A stretch of 64,000 nt of DNA from contig NC_039510.1 of NCBI RefSeq assembly GCF_003672135.1, positions 8,742,001 through 8,806,000 on the forward strand, read 5' to 3'. The notes below the pieces were generated by a model that worked only from the letters and a program-made list of their open reading frames with translations, had not been told where the DNA came from and ran no database searches. A program made the position numbers and the translations under genes. Below, piece after piece: positions 1 to 11,921 of this stretch (positions are counted from its first letter, which is position 1; the number at the start of each line of letters is the position of its first letter). The DNA comes from Ooceraea biroi. Taxonomy: Eukaryota > Arthropoda > Insecta > Hymenoptera > Formicidae.

Positions 1-28
1 CACAGGCCCGCGGACCATCGACGCTACC

Positions 29-104
29 ATGGACTACCTGCAGACGTGCCTCATCTTTTATCTGCTCATCCTCTGCTTCTGCGGTGGACGTTCCATAGAC
101 ATAT
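29..104 (+). CDS. Ddr: Ddr coding exon 1 (signal peptide)
   Basis: The ATG at 29 is preceded by TACC and opens 25 codons plus one base. The peptide starts MDYLQTC and has a hydrophobic core (LIFYLLILCFC) followed by small residues, a typical cleavable signal peptide that sends the receptor into the secretory pathway. A GTGAGT donor follows at 105. Bases 1-28 would be 5' untranslated. The window opens with CACAG, which could itself be a 3' splice acceptor, so the promoter and an upstream noncoding exon probably lie outside the window. The phase (1) matches exon 2. Confidence 0.88.
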
Positions 105-3100
105 GTGAGTCGAGACATATATCACTCTGGTTAAGGGATCCAACTCGATGAAGAATGGCTTTGGCTGTCTCCGAGGCCGATTCGTACATACGAGTTTCTC
201 AATTAGTTATGACCGAACAGCACCGCCGATCAAAGCAATTTTGTTAATTGTTCGATTAATAAACTTAACGCATAATCGCTGAATAACTAATAAGAGTACT
301 CTTGTGCGCGATACTTGCTGAGTTCGTAGCAGCGAACTCTCCTTCTGGTACTCAAGTCTCCTTCTGGCAAATTCAAGAGATTTCTCGCGAGATTGGTTGC
401 CTGCGGTAAAAATACGTGTTTACATCCGTAGCTATAATTCTACCCCAAGGTGAATGCATCTCCCATCCGCGGTTTCACTGCGATAAAAACAGAAAAGCAT
501 TCCGGTGCCCTCGCTTGTACCGCGTTGCCCTTTGCCTTACATTAAACCTCGGGCTCGGTTTCTACTCGGCTTGGTTTCCATCCCATTGACTCCGGCAGCC
601 CAAGCCCACCCTCGTGTCAGGTAAACAGGGCGAGAAACTTGCAAAGTATCCGCCAAGAGTTCCAAAGTCAGCTCCAAGAAAGGCTTTTAGGTACTCGTTC
701 GTGAAATCGAGCTCGAAACTTACGTATACGGGACGTATTTCTCACCCGAAGAATTTCTCGAGCAGAACCGAAAGATGGATCATGATGGTCTCCCGATTCG
801 GTTATACCGCAGCGCGTACCATCCTTTTTCCTGGATGAGCGAGTATATTCGAGTTACGTAGAATGCACAAGTGTGTGAAAGTTTCTCAAATAAGTGTTGC
901 GCGTTGCGTGTCATGAGTGTAAAGTGTATGGTTTATTATCTTGACTTTGTGAAAAAGTTTAAATTGGATTCGTTAAGATTGCACTACGCGGATTAAACGA
1001 GATCTACTCTATAACGAGCAATGTGCTTGATGAATTCTTAACGGATTTCTCGTCACCGAGAAAACTATATGTAGCCTCTGAGCGCATTGCAATTATACTT
1101 ATATCTGAGCATGCCATATGTAATTTCTGCTTGATATAACAATATAAAAATTACGATTATGATAGAAGAAAAGAATATATTGAATCTATAATAAAAGTAT
1201 GTTAGAACAATAAAAGTATATTATGTTTACGACGGTACGTATATCAACTGCTTCGACGAAAATATTTCTTTATTCACGCACGAGTTAGCAAACTGATAAA
1301 AAGAGATTCGTTTCGAATTCGTTCGACCATATTCGGCACCAATGAAACCGCACTTGGCACACCGGTCACCGGAAGATCCGTACAGCTATGTGAGGGTGTA
1401 GGTGGGCGGATTCTGCATAAGAGGAGCGTCGAGCAAACAGCGTCGAAATATAAATAGCTCCGTACGAAAGCTGGAAGGAGACCGAAGGGAGACGATCGAG
1501 GCCCCCCCGCGGTGACTGAACTTGTACATCGAACCGCGTTGGTAAATTCGCGGTTGTGTTAAGCGAGCCGGTTAGCCGTGGCGGGGCCGAAGGGCGGCTG
1601 GGGGACGCTGGAAGGGTCGCTGAGCAGTTAAAGCGCGCATAAATTGCAATGTTAATGTTGCCGGCGATACATAAACATGTTGCACGTCGGTCGAATTGCG
1701 GTGTCCGCGCGTGCTGCACACCCTCTAGATGCTTGCCCGCGTGCGTGTGTACATGCATGCATGCGAGAGGGTGCATATGGTGTGGACGGGGACGTTTGGT
1801 AAGCCTACGTGAACGTAGGCGCGTGCCTAGAACGAGGAACGGCCATTGCCGTTTGCGAGTGGATCGCGTTGGTGTTGCGTAATTGCAGGGCAACGCGAAA
1901 GCGTTGCACGTACACAAGCACGTGTGTGTGTGAAGTCGAAACGACAGGATAGGTAATTGTACATATGCGTCATCCGGGGAGGGATGTGTGTGTCTGACGT
2001 AGCGAAATTTAATGCACGTGACGCACACGCGGCGCATCACTTTTTCTTTTTCGCATTCTCCACGGGACTCGTCACATCGGTGATGTAGCTAATGACGAAG
2101 CACGAGGGGATGCGCCTCCAACTAGATAATGAATATATTAATTAGATGTAATTACGCATTTATTTACAATCTTAATAACTGCAAAATTACGCTACGTAAG
2201 ATAATGCGTGATGAGATGAACACATATAACGTAACGATAACGCAGAGGCGCATTCGTGTGCACTCGTCGCGTTGTCGATACAACGAAAACAACCGTTAGG
2301 AATAAGGGCGTCCAGGGAGGAGAACCGTCACGCGATAGAGAGTTCTCTCACGTTATGACATTGTCGTCTCTCCGTTACCCCTCTCGGTTCTCAACCCTGC
2401 TTTCCAATTATCTGCAGATCCATTAGGCTCTAACGTGATGGTGACAAAATTATTGCAGGAACCTTCAACCTATTAACATAACAATGCGGCAATTAATGTG
2501 TTATTGCCCTAGGTCCACGCTCTATCGCCAACCCACGGCACGGTAATATCAAGAGTAGTTGCGAGAGTGGTATCTGTAGTTTTGTTGAAATTAGAAAAGA
2601 CCGAGATAACGCAGAAGCGCACTTATTTCATATCTTTATGATACTATTATTACAATTTCTCTCTATGACAATAATGAAAGTAATGATATGTATAAAGACA
2701 ATAAATATATATACATATAATAAGATACATTGTACTTCTTTACATTATTATGAAGTTTTACAAATTAATACGTCAATATATTTTGTTAGTCTGGGTCTAA
2801 TCACGCATATGATTTACTTGCAAAACAAATCAGACCCTACGTGGGTGGATTAGTTGCTTATTCGTACGGTTACTTATATGCGAGAGATATACTCTCACGC
2901 GATCATGCTCCTTTATAGATATACTTATCAAAACGTACCTCGGCTATCATTACAACTTGTCAGTTCTTTGCCTACACGCATGGCATGGCCGTTAATACCA
3001 GCGGACAGCTTCTGCTTGTTTGAAAGGCGCAATTATTCGTACGACAAAGACACCGCCGACACTTTCTGCACGTGTACGTCGTATGTCTTTCGGATATAAA

Positions 3101-4133
3101 ATCCCCGCGACGTAAACATTCCCAAGCTGGTATCCCAGTATCCCGACATCTGTTTCTTACCCTCGCGGCTGACTCCGATCTCTTCGTTCGGTCTGATCAC
3201 GCGCCAGGGTCTTGAGTTTACGCTCGCGGTTTCAGACCTCCTTTGGCCCTAACGAGTCCGAATAAATCGCCTCGAGTGCAATCGACTTAACCCATAGCGT
3301 CTCACCCGCGACACATACCCTTTGGGTACATCGGCCTACGAGGATCAATCGAGAGAATCAAGTGGGATTGACACGTTGAAAGGATGTCAGCTCGGGAGAC
3401 GTATTACGCCGCACGAGAGCGTAATAATCCTCGGCTTTCCTCGGCATTGCCTCGATCGTGGATCTCTATTTTTCGGCGATATATCTTTGCTCCAGAATAT
3501 ACGCGAGAAGAGTATATCAAAGCGATTATCGTTTCTGCCACTGTCGCGATAAATCCTTTCGTATTCCGTTCTCATTGCGATCGATCTGCGTGATGACATC
3601 TTGATGGCACTGGAAAATGTATCGTGCAACGCGAACGAATCCGAAGGACGTCTCGTGCTTGACGCGCTGAAAGGACGTCAACTGTCAGACGTCGACGGCG
3701 GCGTCGAGTGTAATAATCCCCGACTTCGGATTCGAAGGGCGCCCGTCAATCCACCGCGTGGATCTGTATTTTCATAAGGCCAACCCATGAAAGCAAACAC
3801 TACGTACCCAAAGCTACGCGAGCACGAAGGGTTCGTGCCCTAAAACCCTTCGCGGAACTGACTGGAATTGGAAAAAATTAGACAATATGGACGACAGTCG
3901 GAGAAGTTGTTCGTTAAAGATTTATTTTCTTAACTGATGGGCTTAGAACTTTCTTTATGTTCCCATTCTCATTTGTAGAAAAAACTTCAAAAGCAGGAAG
4001 AGCGAGAGAGAAAGAAAGAGAGAAAGAATCCTCGAATTCCGCATAGCAATATACTATATAATATTATATATTATTAAAACACAATTTCTAAAAGAACAAA
4101 CTGATATTGATAGATACTCTTCAGCGTCTGCCA

Positions 4134-4151
4134 CGCGCGCGCGCGCACACA

Positions 4152-4180
<29 letters not shown>
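4134..4180. repeat. (CG)n/(CA)n microsatellite
   Basis: A run of alternating CG passes directly into about 18 CA dinucleotides, in Ddr intron 1. The minus-strand reading frame across it, with a run of Cys-Val, is a repeat artefact. Confidence 0.95.
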
Positions 4181-4183
<3 letters not shown>

Positions 4184-5911
4184 TCCTCATATCTATTAAT
4201 GCCAGCCATGTCAGAGGATAAAACTGGTTAGTTTTGATAAATCCAGGCCACGAAGGCACCAAACCCGCACAAAGGGGTTGCACTTTCAACCCTTGGGGTC
4301 TAAGTAACGCACGCAACTCGAGACGGTGATTTCCAGTCTATGCTGGGTAACGCCTAAGGGGGTTCCAAGGGTGAAACGGTGCAGAAAAGGGTGCAAGAAC
4401 GGGTGGCTAGGATGAAAAGAGTGAGGGAGAGAGAGCCTCTGGGGAAGTAGGAGGGATGAAAGGGTCGTGTAAAAGTAGTACTTCCGTTCTGCCAGCCGTC
4501 GCGGCGCCAGAAGGACGGGCATGCGCATTTTCGAGGCAAGTTACCTTTCACCTAGAACGAATGTTTGTTTTCCCTGAAAGAGGCGAAAATGGCTCCCCAG
4601 ATCCGACAATACCCGAAGAAACCATGGTAGCTGCATAGCTTTACGAAAGAACGCAGCGTGCATTGCTTAGAGGTCTCGAAGCTCTTACAAAAACATTCAT
4701 CCTAATTTCATTGGTACCTCCGGAAATCTCGACACAGGACGAAGGACGGAAAATATCATGCGGCAGGTGTCCACCTGCTAATTCAGTTGAATAAACATAA
4801 CGCAGTAGGATTCCAATGCACGGTGCTAAGATTATTACTAACACGCAAACAATATCGTGTTGAAATTTATCTGACGTATAATCATATGTTTAAGAAATAG
4901 TGTTTATTTCCTTAACGGCTCATTTTATTGCGGCACTTACGGCACCAACTTTCTATCCTTTCGATAGAATATTCCAATTTCGATATAATAAATAGAAATG
5001 TACGTTGTTGCATTTATTACACGGTTTTCACGACTCATTTAGCTTTGAGGATACGCGTGATTGCAAGAGACAGCTCATACATTATTATTAGTCGAGATGT
5101 TTTGACGTAAAAAAGATCGAGTTAACCCAAGGATTAGGCGCGGGTTATGATTTATGCGCTAATATCGCGTTGCAATGAGATGGGAAAGTTTAATATGTTT
5201 TTCGTGAAAGTCCTGGTGCGTAATTAATTTACATTCGCGCCCGAGGAGAGAAGTGGGACCGAGCCGGGCGTACCGAAAGCCGACCGCGACTCTCGTGCGC
5301 CGTCATTAATAATAATCCCGGAATTAACAAAGGAAGGGCGATGCGAATTATTAAATTCAACGAGATAGAAAAGCCCGTTGTTGGCATCTACCCTTCTCAC
5401 GCTACCTCTATTTTTCTTCCCTAATTTAAGGGATTCGTTAGTCTTCTCTGTGCAATTTGCTTTACTGTTATTATAAAAGCCATGCTAATTATTCGCCATA
5501 TTATATTCGCGTAGGAAAGATGTAACCTTTCGACTCTATATGTAAGAATATTACAAAATTAGATGGGACGTGACGTGTAAATATACGCTAAAGGAAAAAA
5601 GATTTGCGTACATATCGTAAATTACATATTTTAACATGTTTCTTAAGAAACTATGATGTTGGATCACTAAGTCAACTATATGGTCCCTCATGGCCAAGCT
5701 ACGTTACATTACATATATATTAAATTATTAAAGTCAATCTGGCCTCCGGTAGATAAGCACGTGACTTGTGTGCCGTGCCGTTAAAGGTTAATTCGAAATA
5801 TATTCACAGTTGCGTGAAGAAGGAGTGGTTCGCTGCTGAAACGTGGATGCTTGACGAAAAGGACAAATAACGGAAAGTCATGCTTGTGAAGATTTACGAT
5901 ATACATATATA

Positions 5912-6139
5912 CAGGGTGTCTGACATAAGGCGAAAAACCTCTCGCCCACAGATAGATCTCGTCAAACTGAATTAAAAAGTCCTGTACCATTTTGCAAACC
6001 ATGTAAAATTTCGAGTAATTAAGTAAAGAAAGTTCGCTAATTTAGTGGACGCGATTGGCAGCGAGGGAAGTAGGCGTGAATAACGTAAAAAACGGCTAGC
6101 CGCTGGCGAGAGGTTTTTCGCCTTATGTCAGACACCCTG
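5912..6139. mobile_element. Nonautonomous MITE with ~36-bp terminal inverted repeats
   Basis: The left end CAGGGTGTCTGACATAAGG continues through GCGAAAAACCTCTCGCC. It is matched almost perfectly, in inverted orientation, by GGCGAGAGGTTTTTCGCC to CACCCTG at the right end. Both ends sit in TATATA, consistent with a TA target duplication as in the Tc1/mariner superfamily. The 228-bp interior has no transposase. CAGGGTGTC ends are common among insect short elements, but the exact family is not assigned. Confidence 0.8.
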
Positions 6140-6790
6140 TATATATGTATATGTATTATATATTAATAGACAATAGACCTTCAACAAATTTCACAGATAT
6201 CACATTATGATATCCATACAATCACTATTCCCGTATTTCAAAATATCCGCGAAATATCATTTATCAGCTGGATTTACCGTACGTGAATACATATGTATAG
6301 AACGTACAAAAATGGAAATAAAGAAAACAAGCTGTTGCATTCGTAGAACTCTCGGATCACCAAGTAACAAGTGGAAAAACAGCGCTACTGGATATATAGT
6401 GAAAGAATTTCACGTTCACGCAGAATTTATTACGGTTTTTCTATTACGATCCACGTCTCTCTTCGCGAGCGTATTGCGTTCTTGTCCAGACGCGGTTTGT
6501 TCGTCAACTGTTTCGGTTGTCTCGGGTTTCGTGGAGGAGCCGTCTCTCTGGAAAGAAGCGGTTATCAGCTTGACAGTGACGCGGTTAGAGAAGAAGAGCA
6601 AGAGAGCGAGAACGCAGCCGGGCAGACGAGAGAGCGACGTTGGAACGTTGAGGAGGGGTTGCGAGGGCATTCAATTTCCCTCTTCTCGCGGATGGAGGGC
6701 GGCGCACACCCTTCCGTTCGGAGCTGTCACTCCCCGAGAGTTATGGTCGCCGAATGAGTGGCTGGGGCGGGCCAAACGTCGCATAACTTA

Positions 6791-6812
6791 CTTCTTCTTC
6801 TTCTTCTTCTTC
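6791..6812. repeat. (TTC)n trinucleotide repeat
   Basis: Seven CTT/TTC units in Ddr intron 1, inside a GC-rich stretch. Confidence 0.9.
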
Positions 6813-8449
6813 CGTGCCTGCTCTTTTCCAGGATGTCTATAAATACGAGAATCGAACCTGCCTAGCTATCCCAGCTACTCGGAGACAACGGTTACCCGCG
6901 CTGAATGCTGCTCGCAGCGCGCCTCCTCAGGCACGTACCGGAAGGAGCGCGGCGCAAGGACGATTGATCTCCGGGCATCTTGGGATCGTGCGTCGCGTAG
7001 CGCTGATTACAACTTATTTGTCTGAATGCGTTTTCCTCCCCTTAACGAAACTTCTTCTCGAGGTCCTCGATCCTCGATGTATTTTTAGTCGACACTGTTG
7101 GCGATAATTACCCAAAATTTCTCCACGTATAATTGTCTCCTCGTCTCTCGAGCCGGTGAAAATGAAGCAAAGATGAAATAAGAGCTGACGCAAGTTTTTA
7201 TTTGAATATTAATAATGTTAAAATATCCATGATATCATACTTAAAAACTTGGAAATTTATTGCATAAGAAATATTTCAAAGTTCTTTGTAGATTTATGTA
7301 TGTACAGTAACCACATTTTTTATATTGTATTCGGTAAAGAATCGAAACTTACAAGACAAGTTTAAGTTACTTAACGAGTGACTAGGTAAATAGCATTTTG
7401 TTAAACATTGTATTCCGCGATAAGAAATGTCTAGTTTTTATCCCCTCTCTATATCTCATCCAAATTCAAAGTCTCTTCTGCGACGTTCGGGAGAAGTAGG
7501 AAATGCGACCCTCTTATTTACGCCAGACGTCTTTTCGCTGCCAGACATCCGCGACGATGAAAAAAGAAGCGGTCGGAAGAAAAGTTTGTGGATTTAAGAT
7601 CGTTGGGCGAATAAACGAGCTCGATAATCGTTAACGGTTCCGACGACGGGTCAGGAAACAGCTGTCGTTGGGACCATTTGGGGTTGAATTTTCTGCTCCG
7701 ATTTATCGAGTTTACTAAAGCACCGCTCTGCCTTGCCACGATTTCTCGCTAAAGAGTTGTATATCATTCGCTCATTTCCCGAGAAGCCAGGCACGATCTT
7801 ACGCTACGCTAACAGATCTACTTTGACCGTTCCTCGAGATACAGCGGCGGTTCCCGTTTGCGAGCAACGCTTTGATCATGGGCAAGCCCATGCGGGCATA
7901 TAATTTCAAGTCATCCACAGCACTCATCTTTCTTTGATTTCATATGGAAATCCCCATTACCGGTGTTGTGTTGAGCGCCATAATTATCGCGAATGCGTCG
8001 AGAGAAAAAACAGCGCTACTCCTGCTGATGCTGCCTTTTCCTTCGTTTTCGATCGACGTGCGCAGTTTATGTGATTCGGTCTCGGGAAAAAAGTATCCTG
8101 GCAACATTCGGGCACGTATCAAAACCTAATCGACTCCACTCTCCGTGAAAGACAATCCTCGAGAGAATCATTGCTTCATTTGGAACAACTTGTGAATGAA
8201 AATGAAAACGAATATAATCTACTTAAGAAATCATACTACGTTAAAATGTCGTATTATCAATTGTACGACGTTCTCGACGATAAGATCTTATCTTAGTTTG
8301 AATTTAAAATAGGTACGCTTTATCGCGCAAAAGAATTTCACTTGTTATAAGATTTCTTAGAATCTGGGATTTTGCATAAATGTTTCTGTTATTTGAACTT
8401 GTTACTCGAGGCAAATGCATAATTGAAAAACAATTTCCTTTATTTGCAG

Positions 8450-8555
8450 CACAATGCATCGCTCCTCTGGGGATGGAGTCGGGTGCAATTCCCGACACGG
8501 ACATCACCGCGAGCTCCAGCTTCGATAGCGGAAACGTCGGACCGCATCGCGGACG
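8450..8555 (+). CDS. Ddr: Ddr coding exon 2 (start of discoidin domain)
   Basis: Acceptor TTTGCAG at 8443-8449 and donor GTGAGT at 8556. Joined to exon 1 it reads SQCIAPLGMESGAIPD then ITASSSFDSG, which aligns with the DDR start C-x-x-x-LGM-x-x-x-x-IPD-x-x-I-x-ASSS. Cys28 is the first of the two cysteines that close the discoidin (F5/8 type C) fold. Mammalian DDRs have Trp after ASSS, in the collagen-binding trench, while this protein has Phe. The exon is 106 bases and enters in phase 1 and leaves in phase 2. Confidence 0.92.
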
Positions 8556-11500
8556 GTGAGTGAATTACTGATTCGTTTATGCAGTGCGTCACACGCAAAT
8601 CCGATGCGATACAAATCCGGAAATTTCATCATCATATTAGCTCCGCTACGGACCATGAAAAACGCAATGCTCGCATCGCGTCGAAATACATCGAGCGGCG
8701 TTAATGTGGTGATATTCAAAACGGTCTGATCATTCGCCGCTGCTGCTGCTGCTGCTACTATATTTCTACTATACTTCGATTATACTCGAATGCTGCACTC
8801 GACAAGTTAACTAGCAGCCTATCCGTGATGCTCTCGATCTGTCTGCTCGTAACTGGCTCTCGATGAGGGTATTTAAAACAACGAGTCAAAGATGCTATCA
8901 AAGATAGAGTCATCTTTTTCGTGGAACAAGATGGATCATCCATAGGTTCCTCGGAATAGTCAACTGATCACGCGCGTGATACGGCGCCGTGTATTAATCA
9001 CGACGTTCTACTAAACTGCAACTGGTCCAATTCGACCTTCCGCAATGAGAATTAATGACGCGCAGTGTCCCGCATACGGAGCCATTTGTATCGGCCGTTT
9101 CGAAGCTCTCAGACGTTAACGTGCTCGTCGCATACTCCTTTGATTATGCCTGTCAGCTAATTACCATTCCGACGGGACAAACACGCGGCATGGTCGGACG
9201 AGGAACAGCACGACGAGTTTGGACGGATGTCCAAACACAAGGAATCATCGGGACCACCTACCGTGCTAATAAACTCGCACTCGCGGGACATTAGCTCCAC
9301 CGGTGCCCTTTCGCTCGTAATTGAAATTCTGCTGCGTTAACCTAGTCGTGCGTGAATTTCCAATGTTCCGTGGAATGTAATCAACTCGTCTATTAATCAA
9401 TCAGCGAAGCGTGAATGTGAGGCAAATTCATATTAGCATTAGCGTTAAATTAATTACGACCCAAGTATCATGGCCGCATAAGTAATCGGTTAATAAGAGG
9501 ACAGAGACATGTAAAAATCAGTTTTACCATCGACCACGTGGCACGAGAGTCCCTCCGACTACAACCGATGTCGCTGCTCCAGATCGCATTGCCAACTAAA
9601 ACTTCTTCGGCGGCATTTCCAAGGCTTCGTGATACCACGGGCTTCTCGACGAACAGCCTATCCTTCTATGCATATCCCAAAAATATACCTATACCATGTG
9701 CGTATATACGCATACCAACGTCGATAGACGTAACGAATCGAAGCAGACCCCTTTCTTCCGTGAAACTTTAATTGATAAAATCTCGAAATTCTATATACAC
9801 TTTAATTTTTTCAATCACTTTTACATGCTGTCATCTATTGCTCGTACATTATCAACATATCCTGTTATTCGCTCGCAAAGAAATCCTCGCGGCCGCTCAA
9901 TGGTGCAGCTCGAAGGTGCTCGAGGATCCTATTCACCTTCGGAACGGATCATTTCCCTTCGGACAGTTTTCATGTCCGATCTCGAAGCAAAGCGCATCCC
10001 TCTTCGTTCGACAAACCATTCTTCTCGATAATCGGTCGCTCCGTCTAAGGACGCGCTCCGATTCCGCCGACGTGGCAGCTCGCAGCTCAAGTCGGCGTAA
10101 TCGTCCGTTCGGAGATTTATCGCGTACCCGGAGTGCGCGCGGAATGTCTTTGATGCCCTGGACTGTATCAAAGTGGCAGCCAAGCAGTTCGAGGTCTCTT
10201 AATGGGCTATGAGTTATGATCTTTCGCGGTGGTGGATATTACTGCTTTCTCTTTCTCGCTCTTTCTCCCCGCCTGGATCCTTGCCTGCATCTCGGGCTTT
10301 CTTTTACTTGTTCCGTATGTTTCGTCTGTTTCTCTCCCTACCTCTCTTACTCACACACACACATATACACTTGCCAAACTGCGTCGAGAGACGACCTTAA
10401 AGACACACCCTGGTCGGCCGCTTTTACCGCCTTCCACGTCAAAGCAACACTTAAAGTTCTGACACTTCAGAGAGGACGGTAGCTCACCTCTTTATTGCAC
10501 GACAACATTTTTGCTGAGCGCACGTATACGAGTTCCGCCGGCAGATTCATTTGGCTCCATCACCCACTATCTCGTTTTCGTCTCCTTTTTCTCTCTTTCT
10601 TAAATTTTTCTTCGGCGAACACCCGCTTCTGTCCTGTTCCACGCAGGGAATTCCGTCTGGAATTCTCGAGAGGAAATGCTTTCATAAACTTCTCATGGTT
10701 AATAAACGTGCTCAACATGAGAATATTTACATCACAATGCATACCATACTCGTCAAGCGCATTTTATTAATAAATACGCTTACGGGGCAGCGCGCATCTC
10801 CTGGATCAGTACTAACTATCGCGTCAAGTGATAGTAACGTGATAATTTACGGCGACGGAAAGAATTCGAGACAAATTTGTTCCCGACGTAAAAATTACGT
10901 AGAGCTGTAGAATAATCCGTGAAGCACGCCATGAAGACACGTATTTCACGACCGCGTGGTCGCAGACAACGGATAGCCGCTTTTTAACACTACAGACGAG
11001 CGCGCAAAATACGGTATACGCGAATACAATTATTAGCCGGCTTCGTCGTCATTCTCGCGACGGTGCCAGCTCATCTTTAATTCATGTCATCCGAGCACTC
11101 GGCTCGATCGATAAATTATAATTTCACTCCGTATCGCGTCGGCGGGTTGACGGTTATCCGTCAGACGCGCGGCCGATCACGTATTTATACGATTTCCTCT
11201 CTTTCTCTCCAAGTAACAATGCCGTCTTTCCACCCTGCGTCTCTTCCTTTGCCACGCCGGTGATAACAATTTCCTTATCAACGAACACGAATTTCTCACA
11301 CGCTGCCAATTCCAACGAACGCTCGAGAAAACTTGGATATTACGATACATTGTCGGTTCATTTCGTATTCAGGAATGTTTACATAATTCTAAAATGCCAT
11401 ATCTTTACGGGCTCCTGCGCAAAACTATAAAAGAGGAATATTGCGAATCGAAATATGGTAAAACGCTCGAATTTACATATAGATAAAAATGTATAGATCT

Positions 11501-11689
11501 ATAAAAGCGTCACACGGAGAGAGACTGGGAAGTTCGGATAGCGCGCGCTGGTGACCGTTTTCCTCCTCGCGAGCGCGACTCATCCGAGAAGCCCTCTCCT
11601 CCCTGAGCGATCGTGTAGTGCGATAAGAAAGCGGGAAAAGGAAAGTAAAAGGTCCGTATAATCTCGAAGCAAATATTTATTCTTTTCAG
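8556..11689 (+). other. Ddr intron 2
   Basis: Donor GTGAGT and acceptor TCTTTTCAG. A short (GCT)n run lies at 8739-8756. Several reading frames of 60-146 codons occur on both strands, but none looks like a protein family. Nothing else was recognised. Confidence 0.8.
8739..8756. repeat. (GCT)n trinucleotide repeat
   Basis: About six GCT/CTG units in Ddr intron 2. Confidence 0.85.
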
Positions 11690-11921
11690 GTTAAGGCAGG
11701 AGAGTCACGGAGGTGCCTGGTGTCCGAAGCAGCAGATCACGACGGAGCCGCGCGAGTGGCTGGAGATCAATCTTCATACGGTGCACATGATCACAGCAAC
11801 CGCCACTCAGGGCCGCTTCGGTAACGGCCAGGGGGTCGAGTATTCGGAGGCGTACATGCTGGAATACTGGAGGCCGAAGCTAGGAAAGTGGGTTCGCTTC
11901 AGAAACTTTCGCGGCGAGGAG
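11690..11921 (+). CDS. Ddr: Ddr coding exon 3 (discoidin domain core)
   Basis: Acceptor TTTTCAG ends at 11689 and donor GTGAGC begins at 11922. The 77 codons continue the discoidin domain: GGAWCPK, then EWLEINL, TATQGRFGNGQGVEYSEAY and MLEYWRPKLGKW. These match the DDR pattern G-x-WCP, W/YLQVDL, TQGRHAGG and YRLRYSRDG-W. Cys and Trp of AWCP and the Arg after TQG are conserved positions of the family. The exon ends in phase 0. Confidence 0.94.

Larger units (their letters stand above)
105..8449 (+). other. Ddr intron 1 (8.3 kb)
   Basis: Donor GTGAGT at 105 and acceptor TTTGCAG ending at 8449. It holds a CA microsatellite (4.1 kb), a TTC run (6.8 kb) and a 228-bp inverted-repeat element (5,912-6,139). 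GC-rich stretches at about 1.35-2.05 kb and 6.45-7.1 kb stay open in several frames at once. They show no recognisable protein and may be regulatory DNA. I recognised no gene. Confidence 0.8.

Noticed and set aside
1366..2040. 224-codon minus-strand open frame in Ddr intron 1
   Set aside because: His/Thr/Arg-rich composition, no domain, overlapped by other open frames in a GC-rich stretch. Absence of stops is explained by base composition.
6207..6842. 211-codon plus-strand frame with overlapping 128- and 84-codon frames
   Set aside because: Three frames are open together, the sequence ends in a TTC-repeat phenylalanine run, and there is no family resemblance.
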